Origin: Axinella damicornis
Taxonomy: Eukaryota; Porifera; Demospongiae; Axinellida; Axinellidae
Reading direction: 5' to 3'
DNA: 64,000 nucleotides
NCBI GenBank assembly: GCA_963931865.1
Contig: OZ007511.1
Location: forward strand, 12,821,189 to 12,885,188
In this document: piece by piece, positions 10,515 through 22,783 of the stretch
Layout: every line of letters begins with the position of its first letter
Position numbering within the stretch: the first letter of the stretch is position 1
Program-made: the position numbers and the translations under genes
The notes under the pieces: model-generated
Told to the model about the DNA's origin: nothing
Databases searched by the model: none
The model's input: the letters and a program-made list of their open reading frames with translations, nothing else

Positions 10515-12334
10515 ATGCAACGCCCTGTTACTCTGGAGGAAGTCACCAGTGCTATCCGGGCATTCAAAGCTCAAGTGGAGAGTTCCAGTCAATGCCCTCA
10601 ACAACGCAAGGTTTGTAATTATGTACATGCAGGGAGGGGGTTGCATAACAGCACACACATTAGTGTGCACATATAGAGAGGGGGTTGGTTGCATAGTCTC
10701 AGGTGCTCATAAAGCCAGTTTTAGCACAAAGGATGGAGAACCCTCCATTCAAACAATGACAGAGTCTGCTTGGGTATATACGAGGCTTGGGAATGCATCA
10801 TAACTACTTCACACTGCACAGACGAAGAGATTTGTTCTATGGAAGGCTGTTCTCACACTCGCATTATCCTTCCAGCTTGTTGTCACTTGAACGTCCTGGG
10901 ATCAAGGCTACTCTAGTTGCCAAGTTTTCAACAAAAAAAAAGCAACTGCAGGGACACTTGGTTGAACGGTGCAACCCCCACGCCTGAGCCAGGTTCCATT
11001 GACGTGCGTTCCAAAGTCATGTCAGACACCGTGAGAAATGCCGAAGATCAAAGCATGCACCGCACAGCTGTACTACAGTTCATTCAATACCTGGAAACTC
11101 CTCATGATCCACGAATTACATTCCCTCCTTGACTTCTTTGTACAGGTGTACAGGTACAGACCTCAACTCGGGCATTTGTCAGCGCATTTGTCACTAATTT
11201 CCGTTCCCAGACTGCATGCAACAAGCCTGGGAACGAGAACAGGCCTATTGCTATTTTTTTCCGGGACAAAGCACCTTCCGTACGAGACAGGGGACAAGAC
11301 AAAGAATTCCCGGACACTTGGCAACTATGCTACTCATAAACACTTGCAATATTAAAGTGATACTACCCAACTCTGTCTGCTAGTAACTCTGCTTCAAATG
11401 TTTCACTGTACACCACAGGTCACCCTCCTGCACCCCCGTGCTACTCTGGAGTGGAGCCAGTGCACCAACCTACCAGTGAGGCTGTGTAATGCCCAGGCAG
11501 TGGTCCTCAACAACAAAGTCTATGTTGGTGGGGGGGGATACACCATACGCTAACATCACCGCCTACGACCCCACCATGGACACATGGGAGACACTGCAGA
11601 GCCCCACCTACGACTCAGCACTCACCACCTACCACAACAAGCTGCTACTGGTGGGAGGACTGGAGGCCTCTACTTGTCAAATCACCAACCAGCTCTGGGT
11701 CTTTGAGGAAGGAGAGCAGACCTGGACCCAGCCCCTCCCTCCCATGCCAACCAGACGGCACATGGCAGCAGCTGTGAGCATCCAAGACCACCTCATTGTT
11801 GCAGGTGGTTACGATAGTGGAGACCTCGATAGTGGAGACCTCGACACAGTTGAAGTGTTTGATGGGCAGCAGTGGGTGACAGCTGACCCACTACCAGTGA
11901 GCTGCAGCAACATGAAGTCCACCAGCCATGATGGAGACTACTACCTGATGGGTGGCTATGGACAGGATACCTCTGTGTTCTACACTTCCCTGCAGTCCCT
12001 TGTTGACAAGGCTACCAAGCATCCTCCCACCTCACCCACCAACACTGACCAGCCCTCAGTCTGGAAGACACTCCCAAACACCCCACATGAGTGGTCCAGC
12101 ACTACCATATTTGGAGGGGCACTGGTGGCTGTTGGTGGCCACCCCAATCGATCCTCCCTACACCTCTACTCCCCTCTCACCCAGTCATGGCTGCTAGCTG
12201 GGGAGATGCCCGTGGGAGTGCACTTCACCTGCACTGTCACACTGCCCACTGGAGAGATGATGGTCATCGGAGGAGTGACTAGCGACACACCCTGGTCAAC
12301 ACTTGTGTACAAGACTCGAGTCAAACTGCAGTAA
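10515..12334 (+). pseudogene. Kelch array copy 4, frameshifted
   Basis: Exon 1 is 10515-10610 and exon 2 starts at 11419. In the blade-1 loop the G run after GTTGGT has eight G where copies 3 and 10 have seven, which shifts the frame and creates a TAA a few codons later (about 11550). From there the other frame stays open to TAA at 12332-12334 with all remaining blades. A 15-bp duplication at 11813-11842 extends the blade-3 loop (DSGDLDSGDLDTVEV). Promoter loss and frameshift together argue for a pseudogene, although a homopolymer base-calling error could explain the frameshift alone. Confidence 0.75.
10914..11327. mobile_element. Non-autonomous hAT-like element
   Basis: The termini are inverted 12-mers: TAGTTGCCAAGT on the left and ACTTGGCAACTA on the right. 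The flanks are GGCTACTC and TGCTACTC, an 8-bp duplication with one mismatch. Copy 3 has the empty site AAGGCTACTCATA. No transposase is seen in 414 bp. The element lies in the intron of copy 4. Confidence 0.7.
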
Positions 12335-12640
12335 TATTATTTGACACGCAAGCTGCGCCTCACTTAATCCACCTACGTATACGCTAGCTAGCTATAATTT
12401 ACTTCTATATACAATCCACACTTGCATCACACTACACTGCATATGTTATATGTGATACCAATCCACTAACGTTACTGTACACCCGTCGTTAGTTCTCATA
12501 CACATATCATACAAATCCTAAATTGTGCTACGCAAAACTCCATATGGTACCACACATTTCATATTATGTAGTTCAGTCATTTAGTTCACACGTATACGTA
12601 CGTGGAAAATTTGCATGCGAAATTGATATTAGACTTGCAT
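12335..12640. other. Copy 4 downstream region, shared with copy 13
   Basis: No gene is seen. This region closely matches the DNA downstream of the 3' Kelch fragment at 47165, continuing at 47992-48250 after a transposon (for example GTACACCCGTCGTTAGTTCT versus GTACACCCGCCGTTAGTTCT). Confidence 0.75.
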
Positions 12641-13193
12641 GATATCAGACACTGGGTACTGATATCAGACACTGGGTACTGATATCAGACCCTGGGTACT
12701 GATATCAGACCCTGGGTACTGATATCAGACCCTGGGTACTGATATCAGACCATGGGTACTGATATCAGACCCTGGGTACTGATATCAGACCCTGGGTACT
12801 GATATCAGACCCTGGGTACTGATATCAGACCCTGGGTACTGATATCAGACACTGGGTACTGATATCAGACCATGGGTACTGATATCAGACACTGGGTACT
12901 GATATCAGACCCTGGATACTGATATCAGACCCTGGGTACTGATATCAGACCCTGGGTACTGATATCAGACCCTGGGTACTGATATCAGACCCTGGGTACT
13001 GATATCAGACCCTGGGTACTGATATCAGACCCTGGGTACTGATATCAGACCCTGGGTACTGATATCAGACCATGGGTACTGATATCAGACCCTGGGTACT
13101 GATATCAGACCATGGGTACTGATATCAGACCATGGGTACTGATATCAGACCATGGGTACTGATATCAGACCATGGGTACTGATATCAGACCAT
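12641..13193. repeat. 20-bp satellite array, about 28 units
   Basis: Units GATATCAGACCCTGGGTACT repeat at an exact 20-bp period from 12641, with variants CACTGGG and CATGGGT. The homologous place near 48251 has fewer than two units, so the array expanded at one locus or shrank at the other. Confidence 0.97.
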
Positions 13194-13199
13194 GACACT

Positions 13200-13512
13200 G
13201 CATGGGTACCCTGGGTATGATCGACCCTGGGTGACACTTGGTAGGACACTGGGTATGACCCTGGGTAGGACCCTGGGTATGACCTGGGTATGACCCTGGG
13301 TATGACCCTGGGTATGACCCTGGGTATGACCCTCGTATGACCCTGGTATGACTCTTGGTATATGACCCTGGGTATGATCGACCCTGAGTGACACTTGGTA
13401 TGACCCTGGTTATGATCGACCCTAGGTGACAGTTCATGGGTATATGACCCTGGGTATGACCCTGGGTATGACCCTGGGTATGACCCTGGGTATATAATCC
13501 TGGGTATGACCG
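13200..13512. repeat. 12-bp minisatellite (GACCCTGGGTAT)
   Basis: Imperfect units of GACCCTGGGTAT and related forms, with interspersed GATCGACCCTGAGTGACACT. It is the same family as 48285-49005. Open frames across it on the minus strand are by-products of the 12-bp period. Confidence 0.9.
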
Positions 13513-13545
13513 CTCACCATATGCTAGTGGACTCGGAGTAACCGA
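13513..13545 (-). pseudogene. Captured fragment of C2CD5 exon 13
   Basis: The sequence CCATATGCTAGTGGACTCGG and what follows, up to 13545, is identical to the 3' end of the C2CD5 exon at 49014-49041, including the splice donor side (GCTCAC on the + strand). Only about 28 nt of exon are present before homology ends. It was carried here with the adjacent minisatellite. Confidence 0.8.
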
Positions 13546-13985
13546 GCTCAAAAGCTAACCTTCAATGTAGTCTTCAATGTGCTGATGGGCTAGCCGAGTG
13601 TGAATAGCTAGCTAGGGTGAGTACGAGGAATGTTTGTAACGCTACTGAAGCGCCCAACAGCCAGTCTGGAAGATGAGTGCATGGCATCGATCCCACAGTT
13701 CCCTTCACAAAGTAACCTAGAAAGTTGACCTTGGGCTGTTTCGGCAGACATACATGTATAGCTACCATTTCTGCAGCAAAGCTAACTACAGCTTCTGAAG
13801 TCAAGAAGATTTGAATTTGACAGGCTTATAAAGATTTGACTCTGTGATGCTGGCCATAGCACCAGTGTTTCTGCCACATTTAGCCTCACAATTTGCTTCA
13901 ACTCACACTCTCATGATTGCCACTCCCACAAAGGGTGATGCCTGGGAAGGAGACTACCAATTCCAAGGTTGACTAATTAGTGGAC

Positions 13986-14086
13986 AGTGATGACATCACA
14001 GGTCTATTTACATCAGCAATTCACACCCACTGACCAACAACTGTCCAGTGGGCAAGCATGAACCTGCACAAGTGAACACTATAAAA
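13986..14086 (+). promoter_or_regulatory. Promoter module of Kelch copy 5
   Basis: The module has AGTGATGACATCACA, TCTATTTACATCAGCAATTC, the GGGCAAGCATGAACCTGCAC block and TATAAAA at 14080-14086. Confidence 0.7.
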
Positions 14087-14274
14087 GTCTTTGAGTGAAG
14101 TTAATTGGCATATAGTCAGCATATAGTCCGAAGAGAAAAGCCAAGATTTTCTGAAATCAGCTGCTAGGTATCATAAAGTTTCCTTCAGAGACCTTGAGTT
14201 TGAGAGGAGTCAATAAATATTTCCATTACCAGTGCATGCAGTCATTGCCTACGTTCTGGATATCTACAGCCAAG

Positions 14275-15722
14275 ATGCAACGCCCTGTTACTCTGGAGGA
14301 AGTCACCAGTGCAATCCGGGCATTCAAAGCTCAAGTGGAGAGCTCCAGTCAACGCCCTCAACAATGCAAGGTTTGTACATGCAGGGAGGGTGCAGTGCAC
14401 ACATTAGTGTGCACATATAGGGAGGGGGGTTGCATAGTCTCAGGAGCTCATATAGCCAGTTTTCAATGCTAGAAGTACAAAGGATGGAGAACCCTCCATT
14501 CAAACAATGACAGAGTCTGCATGGGTATATACGAGGCTTGGGATTGCAACATAACTACTTCAGAGACGAAGAGATTTCTTCTGTGGTAGGCTGTTCTGCA
14601 CACTCACTTGCATTATCCTTCCAGCTTGTTGTCACCTCGACGTCCTGGGATCAACGCTACTCATAACTGATTCCATTGTTGCTAAACTGAAACTATCCAA
14701 CTCTGTCGGCTATTAATTACCTCTTACACAAACAAGTGCTACACATTATCAGACATTCACAAGAAGGTGCAAGTGATTCTCAAATGCTTTACTATACGCC
14801 ACAGGTCACACTCCTGCACCCCCGTGCTACTCTGGAGTGGAGTCAGTGCACCAACCTACCAGTGGGGATGTGTAATACCCAGGCAGTGGTCCTCAACAAC
14901 AAAGTCTATGTTGGTAGGGGGATCACGGGAGATTGTACAACAAACATCAACATCTACACCTATGACCCCACCATGGACACATGGGAGACACTCCAGAGCC
15001 CCACCTACTACCAAGCACTCACCACCTACCACAACAAGCTGCTACTGGTGGGAGGAGAGGAGTCCTCTACTGGTCAAACCACCAACCAGCTCTGGGTCTT
15101 TGAGGAAGGAGAGCAGACCTGGACCCAGCCCCTCCCTCCCATGCCAACCAGACGGTCCAGAGCATCAGCCGTGAGCACCCAAGACTACCTCATTGTTGCA
15201 GGTGGTTACATTAGAGGACACGGAAACCTCGACACAGTTGAAGTGTTTGATGGGCAGCAGTGGGTGACAGCTGACCCACTACCAATGAGGTGCCGGTTCA
15301 TGATGTCCGCCAGCCATGATGGACTCTACTACCTGATGGGTGGCTGGGGACAGGATACCTCTGTGTTCTACACTTCCCTGCAGTCCCTTGTTGACAAGGC
15401 TATCCAGCATCCTCCCACCTCACCCACCAACACTGACCAGCCCTCAGTCTGGAAGACACTCCCAAACACCCCACATCCACACTCCAGCACCACCATATTT
15501 GGAGGGGCACTGGTGGCTGTTGGTGGCCGCCCCAATCGATCCTCCCTACACCTCTACTCCCCTCTCACCCAGTCATGGCTGCCAGCTGGGGAGATGCCCG
15601 TGGGGGTGGACTGTACCTGCACTGTCACACTGCCCACTGGAGAGATGATGGTCATCGGAGGAAGGACTAGGGATACATTCAACTCACCACTTGTGTACAA
15701 GGCTTGTGTCAAACTGCAGTAA
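14275..15722 (+). CDS. Kelch propeller protein, array copy 5 (intact)
   Basis: The coding sequence joins 14275-14370 and 14805-15722 (337 residues). Exon 1 ends RPQQCK instead of RPQQRK, a change shared with copies 9 and 11. The blade-1 loop is ITGDCTTNINI, and the first GG strand is changed to VYVGRG, an unusual loss of the second-strand glycine. The blade-3 loop is YIRGHGNLDTVEV. The 434-nt intron is the same length as in copies 9 and 11. The downstream spacer and exon 1 of copy 6 match those after copies 9 and 11, making this the first member of a repeated two-gene unit. Confidence 0.9.
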
Positions 15723-17426
15723 CTTTATCTACATGCACTGTGCCTACATATGTGCCTATAGTCACTCCACACCAGTAATATACCTATCTACATACATTGC
15801 CGTATAATATAAGATGTGAAGCACACACAATATGATAATTAACTTGTATCGCACTGCACGTATTGTATGCGTTACACATACTGTCTCTATCAACTTACCA
15901 CCCTGTTGGAGTCTCTGGTGGTGACCTCCAAAACTGGTCTAGATGAATGCATAAACTCACGGTTCCATCAATTATCACTCCCACAAAGTGTGATGGTTCA
16001 GACAGAACTGCAGCTTGGGTATGGTCAAGTGAACTACAAGCTCAAAAACTGACCTTCAATGTAGTCTGGTTGCCTTGGTAAAGAGTTAGTAGCTCGTATG
16101 GGCTATTGAATGTGTTGATGGGCTAGTCGAGTGTGAATAGCTAGCTAGGGTGAGTAGGAGGAATGTTTGTCAGGATACTGAAGTGCCCAACGGCCAGTCA
16201 GGAAGATGAGTGCATGGCATCCATCCTACAGTTCCCAAGCCAAGGTAGTAAGTTGACCTATTGGGCTGTTTCAGTCGGGTTCACCGTTGGCTCCACCTTC
16301 ATGATATAGCTGGAATGTGTGCAAGCTTGCTCCACTCTAGGGCCATTGAGAGGGAGTAGATTTGTGGATGAAACTTCGAAATGAACGGGGCAAGAGTGCA
16401 TTGATGTTGCTATGTGCTCCTGGGGGGGGAGTCTCCCTAGTTATATAGGGAGTAGGTCTACTTGGGCTCAGATTTCATTTTGTTTACAGCCAGGTTAGCC
16501 AAAACTCTTGTGTTAGAGGATAACTATGCCACAGACTGGGTCCCATTATGTAGGTATCTTTGTGGCCTGTTTTGAGGGTAACAACACCACAGAATAGTAA
16601 CTGTTGTCATCGCAAGTGACATCATCATGTAGGGCCATATACCATGCTGACTACTGAAGTTCACAATCAGTGTGATTATCCAGCCTCCACCCCAGGATAG
16701 GGGAGGGAGGGAGGGAGGAAGGCCTGCGAATGAGGCTAGTTGGCACCCACTTGTCGTGACCTGCCAAAACCTACATCCAAATAGTAGAGTTTGCTTTGGG
16801 AAGAATTCTGTTTCCACTGTGCAGCTAAGCTAGTACAGCTACTCAAGTGGCGGGTGAACTTTCCAGATCGGATTTCAAGTCTGTAACGGAGTACATAGAC
16901 CCTGTATTTCTGTCACATGGCTATTCTCACAAAGCGTGATGGTGGGAGTAGCCTGGTTCCCAGGCCATAGGAGAAATAACCTGGAAACTGACACAAGTTC
17001 AATCTGTTACTTCCTCTGTTGGCAGTACTCAAAACGTTGTCACATGACACCAATTGCTCGTGTTAAATGTCACAGTCACACCAATTCCATTGCAATAGTA
17101 CATTTAGTTGCTCACTCGATCGCGCTAGTGTATGCACTCTGTACGATGATAACGACTTCTGCTTGACTTCCGTAGTGCATCAAACAGTTGCTTCCACAAG
17201 CAGGAAATTCCCTTTCTCAGCAGCTGGAAAAATCGTAGCATCACATGCACTAATCGCTATTCACTGCTAGAATAGGATCATGCAATTGTTAGGATGTAAC
17301 ACCTGCATACAGTTTGAACCAGCAGAAGTTGCCAGCCCATGGCCTGGGAATGAGGCCAGAGTGGGAGAAATCAAAGAGCTGATTAGAACCAAATCTAGAA
17401 TCAGCAAAGTTACTAATCAGTGCACA
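15723..17426. other. Intergenic spacer of the two-gene unit
   Basis: No gene is seen. The spacer is nearly identical to 28424-30148 and to 35505-36186 plus 40702-41729. It includes the site (AGAGTGCATTGATG, near 16395) that is occupied by a CACTA element in the third copy. Confidence 0.75.
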
Positions 17427-17526
17427 GCAATGACATCACTGGTGTATTTACATCAGCAATTCACACCCACAGACCAACAACTGTCCAGTGGGCAAGCATG
17501 AACCTGCACAAGTGCACACTATAAAA
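17427..17526 (+). promoter_or_regulatory. Promoter module of Kelch copy 6
   Basis: Conserved module with TATAAAA at 17520-17526, 48 bp before the start codon. Confidence 0.7.
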
Positions 17527-17573
17527 GTCTGTGAGTGCAGTTGGTAAGTCCGAAGAGAAATGCAGAAATGAAG

Positions 17574-18998
17574 ATGCAACGCCCTGTTACTCTGGAGGAA
17601 GTCACCAGTGCTATCCGGGCATTCAAAGCTCAAGTGGAGAGCTCCAGTCAACACCCTCAACAACGCAAGGTTTGTAATTATCTACATGCAGGGAGGGGGT
17701 TGCATAGCCTCATACCCAGGTGTTCACATCCTCCAGTTTTCAATGCTCATACGTAGTACAAAGGATGGCAAAGTCTGGGTATGAGGCTTGGGATGCATCA
17801 TAACAACTTCAGAGCAAGTGAATCCATTTACTGCACAGACAAAGAGATATTTCTTCTATGGTAGGCTGTTCTCACACTCCCTTGCATTATCCTCCAGCTT
17901 GTTGTCACTTGAACGTCCTGGGATCAAGGCTACCCATACGTAACCGCTTGGAATATTAAAGTGATACTATCCAACTCTGTCTGCTAGTAACTCTTTCACA
18001 CACAAGTGCTACACATTATCAGACATTCACAAGAAGGTGCAAGTGATTTCCAAATGCTTCACTGTACACCACAGGCCACCCTCCTGCACCCCCGTGCTAC
18101 TCTGGAGTGGAGCCAGTGCACCAACCTACCAGTGGGGATGTGTGATGCCCAGGCAGTGGTCCTCAACAACAAAGTCTATGTTGGTGGAGGGGATACACCA
18201 TATAGTGTAACAGACACCAACATCTACACCTATGACCCCACCATGGACACATGGGAGACACTCCACAGCCCCACCAGGTACTCAGCACTCACCACCTACC
18301 ACAACAAGCTGCTACTGGTGGGAGGACTGGAGGCCTCTACTGGTCAAACCACCAACCAGCTCTTGGTCTTTGAGGAAGGAGAGCAGACCTGGACCCAGCC
18401 CCTCCCTCCCATGCCAACCAGACAGTCCACAGCATCAGCCGTGAGCACCCAAGACCACCTCATTGTTGCAGGTGGTAACAATGTTGGTGGAGACAGGAGA
18501 CACCTCGACACAGTTGAAGTGTTTGATGGGCAGCAGTGGGTGACAGCTGACCCACTACCAATGAGGTGCTGCAACATGAAGTCCGCCAGCCATGATGGAC
18601 ACTACTACCTGATGGGTGGCTGGGGACAGTATATCTCTGTGTTCTACACTTCCCTGCAGTCCCTTGTTGACAAGGCTACCCAGCATCCTCCCACCTCACC
18701 CACCAACACTGACCAGCCCTCAGTCTGGAAGAGACTCCCAAACACCCCACATCTGCACTCCAGCACTACCATATTTGGAGGGGCACTGGTGGATGTTGGT
18801 GGCTACCCCAATCGATCCTCCCTACACCTCTACTCCCCTCTCACCCAGTCATGGCTGCCAGCTGGGGAGATGCCCGTGGGAGTGGACTCCACCTGCACTG
18901 TCACACTGCCCACTGGAGAGATGATGGTCATCGGAGGAAGGACTAGGGATACAACCTGGTCACCTCTTGTGTACAAGACTCAAGTCAAACTGCAGTAA
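17574..18998 (+). CDS. Kelch propeller protein, array copy 6 (intact)
   Basis: The coding sequence joins 17574-17669 and 18075-18998 (339 residues); an in-frame ATG at 17568 could add two residues. The blade-1 loop matches copy 3 (DTPYSVTDTNI), but the blade-3 loop is the long NNVGGDRRHLDTVEV form shared with copies 12 and 13. The W of NQLWVF in blade 2 is changed to L. The blade-5 strand has VDVGG instead of VAVGG. The ending is TRDTTWSPLVYKTQVKLQ. This loop combination is a mosaic of other copies. Confidence 0.9.
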
Positions 18999-19945
18999 CT
19001 TGACCACGTAACATGTACTGTACCTGTGTATGTCACCCCACACCAGTATTACCTAGCTACATTTTCAGAATGCAAATTCATCTCAGGTCTGAAACACGTA
19101 CAATATCATTAATCCTAACTTGCATAACACTACGCAGTATGTGATACTGAGGTCCACCATTTCAGCAGCTTGGGTATAATATGTAGCCTCGTTCCCAGTC
19201 CCGCTTTACCGTACTAAGCAGCGACTGGTGTGGGACTGGGAACGAGGCTATATAATATGGTCAAGTAAACTACTCAAAAACTGACCTTCAATGTACTCTT
19301 CAATGTGCTGATGGGCTAGTCGAGTGTGAATAGCTAGCTAGGGTGAATAGGCTACTGAAGCGCCCAATGGCCAGTTGGAAGATGAGTGCGATCCTACGGT
19401 TCCAAGGCCAGGAAAATTGACCTTCGGTCTGTTTCGGCAGACATATGCCATTCCTGCAGCAAAGCTAACTATACAGCTTCTGAAGTCAAGAGACAGTGGT
19501 GAACTAAGATTTGAATTTGACAGGCTTTCAAGATTTGACTCTGTAATGCTGGCCATAGCCCCAGTGTTTCTGCCACATTTAGCCTCACAATTTGCTAACT
19601 GGTCTAGACGATTGCTTCAACTCACACTTCATGATTGCCACTCCCACAAAGGGTGATGGGTTCTCAAGGGCTTGTTCCCAGGCTGAGAAACAACCTGCCA
19701 ACTCGTGGGAGTTCAAACTGATACTCCCGCTGCCAGGAAGTCACCAGACACAATCAAGTTTCAGAACCTCGTCACATGACAATATTCCAATTGCTCATGC
19801 GTTGAAATGTCACAGTCACGTCCATTCCATTGCAATACTCTATCCCACTAGTGTAGATGCTCTGCACAATTATTTTGCTTGAATGACATTCCACGAGCAG
19901 GAATGTCACGTTCTCAGTGCACACTAGTTGAGATCCCACAATTGG
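18999..19945. other. Intergenic spacer with small MITE
   Basis: No gene is seen. Apart from the MITE at 19184-19250, it matches the spacers after copies 7 and 12. Confidence 0.7.
19184..19250. mobile_element. TAGCCTCG-family MITE, 67 bp
   Basis: The element runs from TAGCCTCGTTCCCAG to CTGGGAACGAGGCTA and is flanked by perfect 9-bp duplications TATAATATG (19175-19183 and 19251-19259). The spacer after copy 7 has a single TATAATATG at the equivalent place near 22960, so insertion is proven by an empty paralogous site. Confidence 0.9.
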
Positions 19946-21005
19946 CCATATCAAGAAGTTTGCTGCTAAAACGGACATTCAGGGTAATAAAGTGTGAATG
20001 ACACTTGCGCTTTGTACTTCGCCGCGTATTGTGGTTACGTCACCGTCCCACTGACAGCTGACCTCCGTACTGTACATGTCATGATCAGTAGCTGTCAAGA
20101 GCTTGAAGATGATGCGCTGATTTCCCGACAGAGTCGCTGTCATTCCACACCGAAGAAACCTTCAGCGAAACCTGAACAATGGCGTATAACCTACGAAAGT
20201 GTGAACCAAAGGACATCAAGCCACCGCCGGAGAGCGCAGCCGACTACCAACACGGCCAAAGATGAACTGTACCCGGTGTAGCTATGTATTCCATGTCACA
20301 ATAATAATGATGTACATTTATGACACACCTACACTCTGCGATATTGTGTACAAGAGGCTGCATATGCATGTTATGTCCATCTACTTCTATCAGGTGAGCT
20401 TTGCATGGGGCGAAGTGAATCACAGGCCACTGTAGCTCCGTCCGATGCCTTCCTGCCCCCGGCGGCTCTAGCTGGCTCAAGGGGTACCACGCAAATCGCA
20501 ATATACTGTTAAAGTAGGTAGATATGCCATCCCGTATGACACATAGAACACTTCGACTAGAATTTGACGGTAGTTCCCTTCCTCGCAAAAATATGAACGA
20601 CCTGTCAAAATAATCCTCGCTCACTGTAGAATTTCGCACCAGGGTACCTTTTTCGATATTTCCGTCGGCTTAATGGCTAAAATTCCATTTACATTATAGT
20701 GTGAGATTACAGAAATTCCCTCCATAGGCAATTGTATGGGCTGTTCTCAGAAGTACTGTACTAAGATCCGTTTTTGACGGAAGTAAACATTGTCCTACCA
20801 GCTCAAATGAGGTATCAAACGGTAGCTAAAGGTTCAAATTATGCAGTTCCAGGGTACCTTTTTCAATGAACATTAAATTGCACAACTTATAAGACAAAAA
20901 GAGACAAAAATAACCCCAAAATGATGGTCTTGTTGGCATCTCTTTCTATTTTCACGCCCTAAAAGGTGATAATCACAGCAAATGTCCACAGACTTTCTGA
21001 TACGG
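19946..21005. mobile_element. Probable DNA transposon insertion, about 1.06 kb
   Basis: This block is absent from the matching spacers of other copies. Its ends are imperfect inverted repeats: CCATATCAAGAAGTTTG on the left and the complement of CCGTATCAGAAAGTCTG on the right. The flank duplication is not clear. An internal motif, CCAGGGTACCTTTTTC, occurs twice (near 20639 and 20849). Open frames inside (up to 131 codons) have no recognised domain. Confidence 0.5.
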
Positions 21006-21029
21006 CAATTTGAACTCCCAGAAGTTCCC

Positions 21030-21090
21030 AGGCCATTTCTCCTACTGCCTGGGAACGAGACCATTTCTCCTACAGCCTGGGAACGAGACT
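21030..21090. repeat. 28-bp repeat, 2 units
   Basis: Two units of CCATTTCTCCTACAGCCTGG with the GAACGAGA continuation. It is the same unit that reaches ten copies before Kelch copy 13. Confidence 0.85.
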
Positions 21091-21143
21091 AAAGTGGAAG
21101 AGCTGATTAGTACCAATTCCAGTGTTGACTAATTAGTGGACAG

Positions 21144-21243
21144 TGATGACATCACTGATCTATTTACATCAGCAATTCACACCCACAGACCAACAACTGT
21201 CCAGTGGGCAAGCATGAACCTGCACAAGTGCACACTATAAAAA
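21144..21243 (+). promoter_or_regulatory. Promoter module of Kelch copy 7
   Basis: Conserved module with the AGTGATGACATCACT palindrome and TATAAAAA at 21236-21243. Confidence 0.7.
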
Positions 21244-21388
21244 TCAGTTGGTAAGTCCGAAGAGAAATGCAGACTTAGATATTGATAGTTTCTTTCAGAG
21301 ATCTTGAGTTTGACACAGGAGTCAATATCTAGCAGCGCAATATCAGTGCATGCAGTAATTGCCTAGAAATAGGTACATACAAGTCAAG

Positions 21389-22783
21389 ATGCAACGCCCT
21401 GATACTCTGGAGGAGGTCACCAGTGCTATCCGGGCATTCAAAGCTCAAGTGGAGAGCTCCAGTCAACACCCTCAACAACGCAAGGTTTGTAATTGTGTAC
21501 ATGCAGGGAGGGGGTTGCATAGCCTCATACTCAGGTGTTCATATCCTCCAGTTTTCAATGCTCATATGTAGTACAAAGGATGGCAGAGTCTGGGTATGAG
21601 GCTTGGGGATGCATCTTAACTACTTCAGAGTAAGTGAATCCATTCACTGCACAGACAAAGAGATTTCTTCTATGGTAGGCTGTTCTCACACTCACTTGCA
21701 TCATCCTTCCAGCTTGTTGTCACTTGAACGTCCTGGGATCAAGACTACCCATACGTAACCGCTTGAAATATTAAAGTGAAACTATCCAACTCTGTCAGCA
21801 GATAACTCTTTCACACACAAGTGCTACACATTATCAGACATTCACAAGAAGGTGCAAGTGATTCCCAAATGCTTCACTGTACACCACAGGTCACCCTCCT
21901 GCACCCCCGTGCTACTCTGGAGTGGAGCCAGTGCACCAGCCTACCAGTGGGGATGCGTGATGCCCAGGCAGTGGTCCTCAACAACAAAGTCTACGTTGGT
22001 GGTGCAACCTCTACACCTATGACCCCACCATGGACACATGGGAGACACTCCAGAGCCCCACCTACTACTCAGCACTCACCACCTACCACAACAAGCTGTT
22101 ACTGGTGGGAGGAATGGAGGCCTCTACTGGTCAAATCACCAACCAGCTCTGGGTCTTTGAGGAAGGAGAGCAGACCTTGACCCAGCCCCTCCCTCCCATG
22201 CCAACCAGACGGTCCAGAGCATCAGCCGTGAGCACCCAAGACCACCTCATTGTTGCAGGTGGTTGTGGACACCTTGACACAGTTGAAGTGTTTGATGGGC
22301 AGCAGTGGGTGACAGCTGACCCACTACCAATGAGGTGCTGCAACATGAAGTCCACCAGCCATGAAGTCCACCAGCCATGATGGACACTACTACCTGATGG
22401 GTGGAAGTGGACAGGGTACCTCTGTGTTCTACACTTCCCTGCAGTCCCTTGTTGACAAGGCTACCCAGCATCCTCCCACCTCACACACCAACACTGACCA
22501 GCCCTCAGTCTGGAAGACACTCCCAAGCACCCCACATCTGCACTCCACCACTACCATATTTGGAGGGGCACTGGTGGCTGTTGGTGGCGACCCCAATCGA
22601 TCCTCCCTACACCTCTACTCCCCTCTCACCCAGTCATGGCTGCCAGCTGGGGAGATGCCTGTGGGAGTGGACTCCACCTGCACTGTCACACTGCCCACTG
22701 GAGAGATGATGGTCATCGGAGGAAGGACTAGTGATACGATCTACTCACCACTTGTGTACAAGGCTCGTGTCAAACTGCAGTAA
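21389..22783 (+). pseudogene. Kelch array copy 7, two frameshifts
   Basis: Exon 1 is 21389-21484 (MQRPDTLEEV). Exon 2 starts at 21890. In the blade-1 loop the sequence jumps from GTTGGTGGTGC to AACCTCTACACC, and the loop deletion shifts the frame (about 22003). At 22346-22377 a 16-bp duplication of ATGAAGTCCACCAGCC brings the frame back to the original. Blades 1-3 between the two lesions are out of frame and stop at 22180. Blades 4-6 are intact in the original frame to TAA at 22781-22783. Two independent lesions make sequencing error unlikely. Confidence 0.85.
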
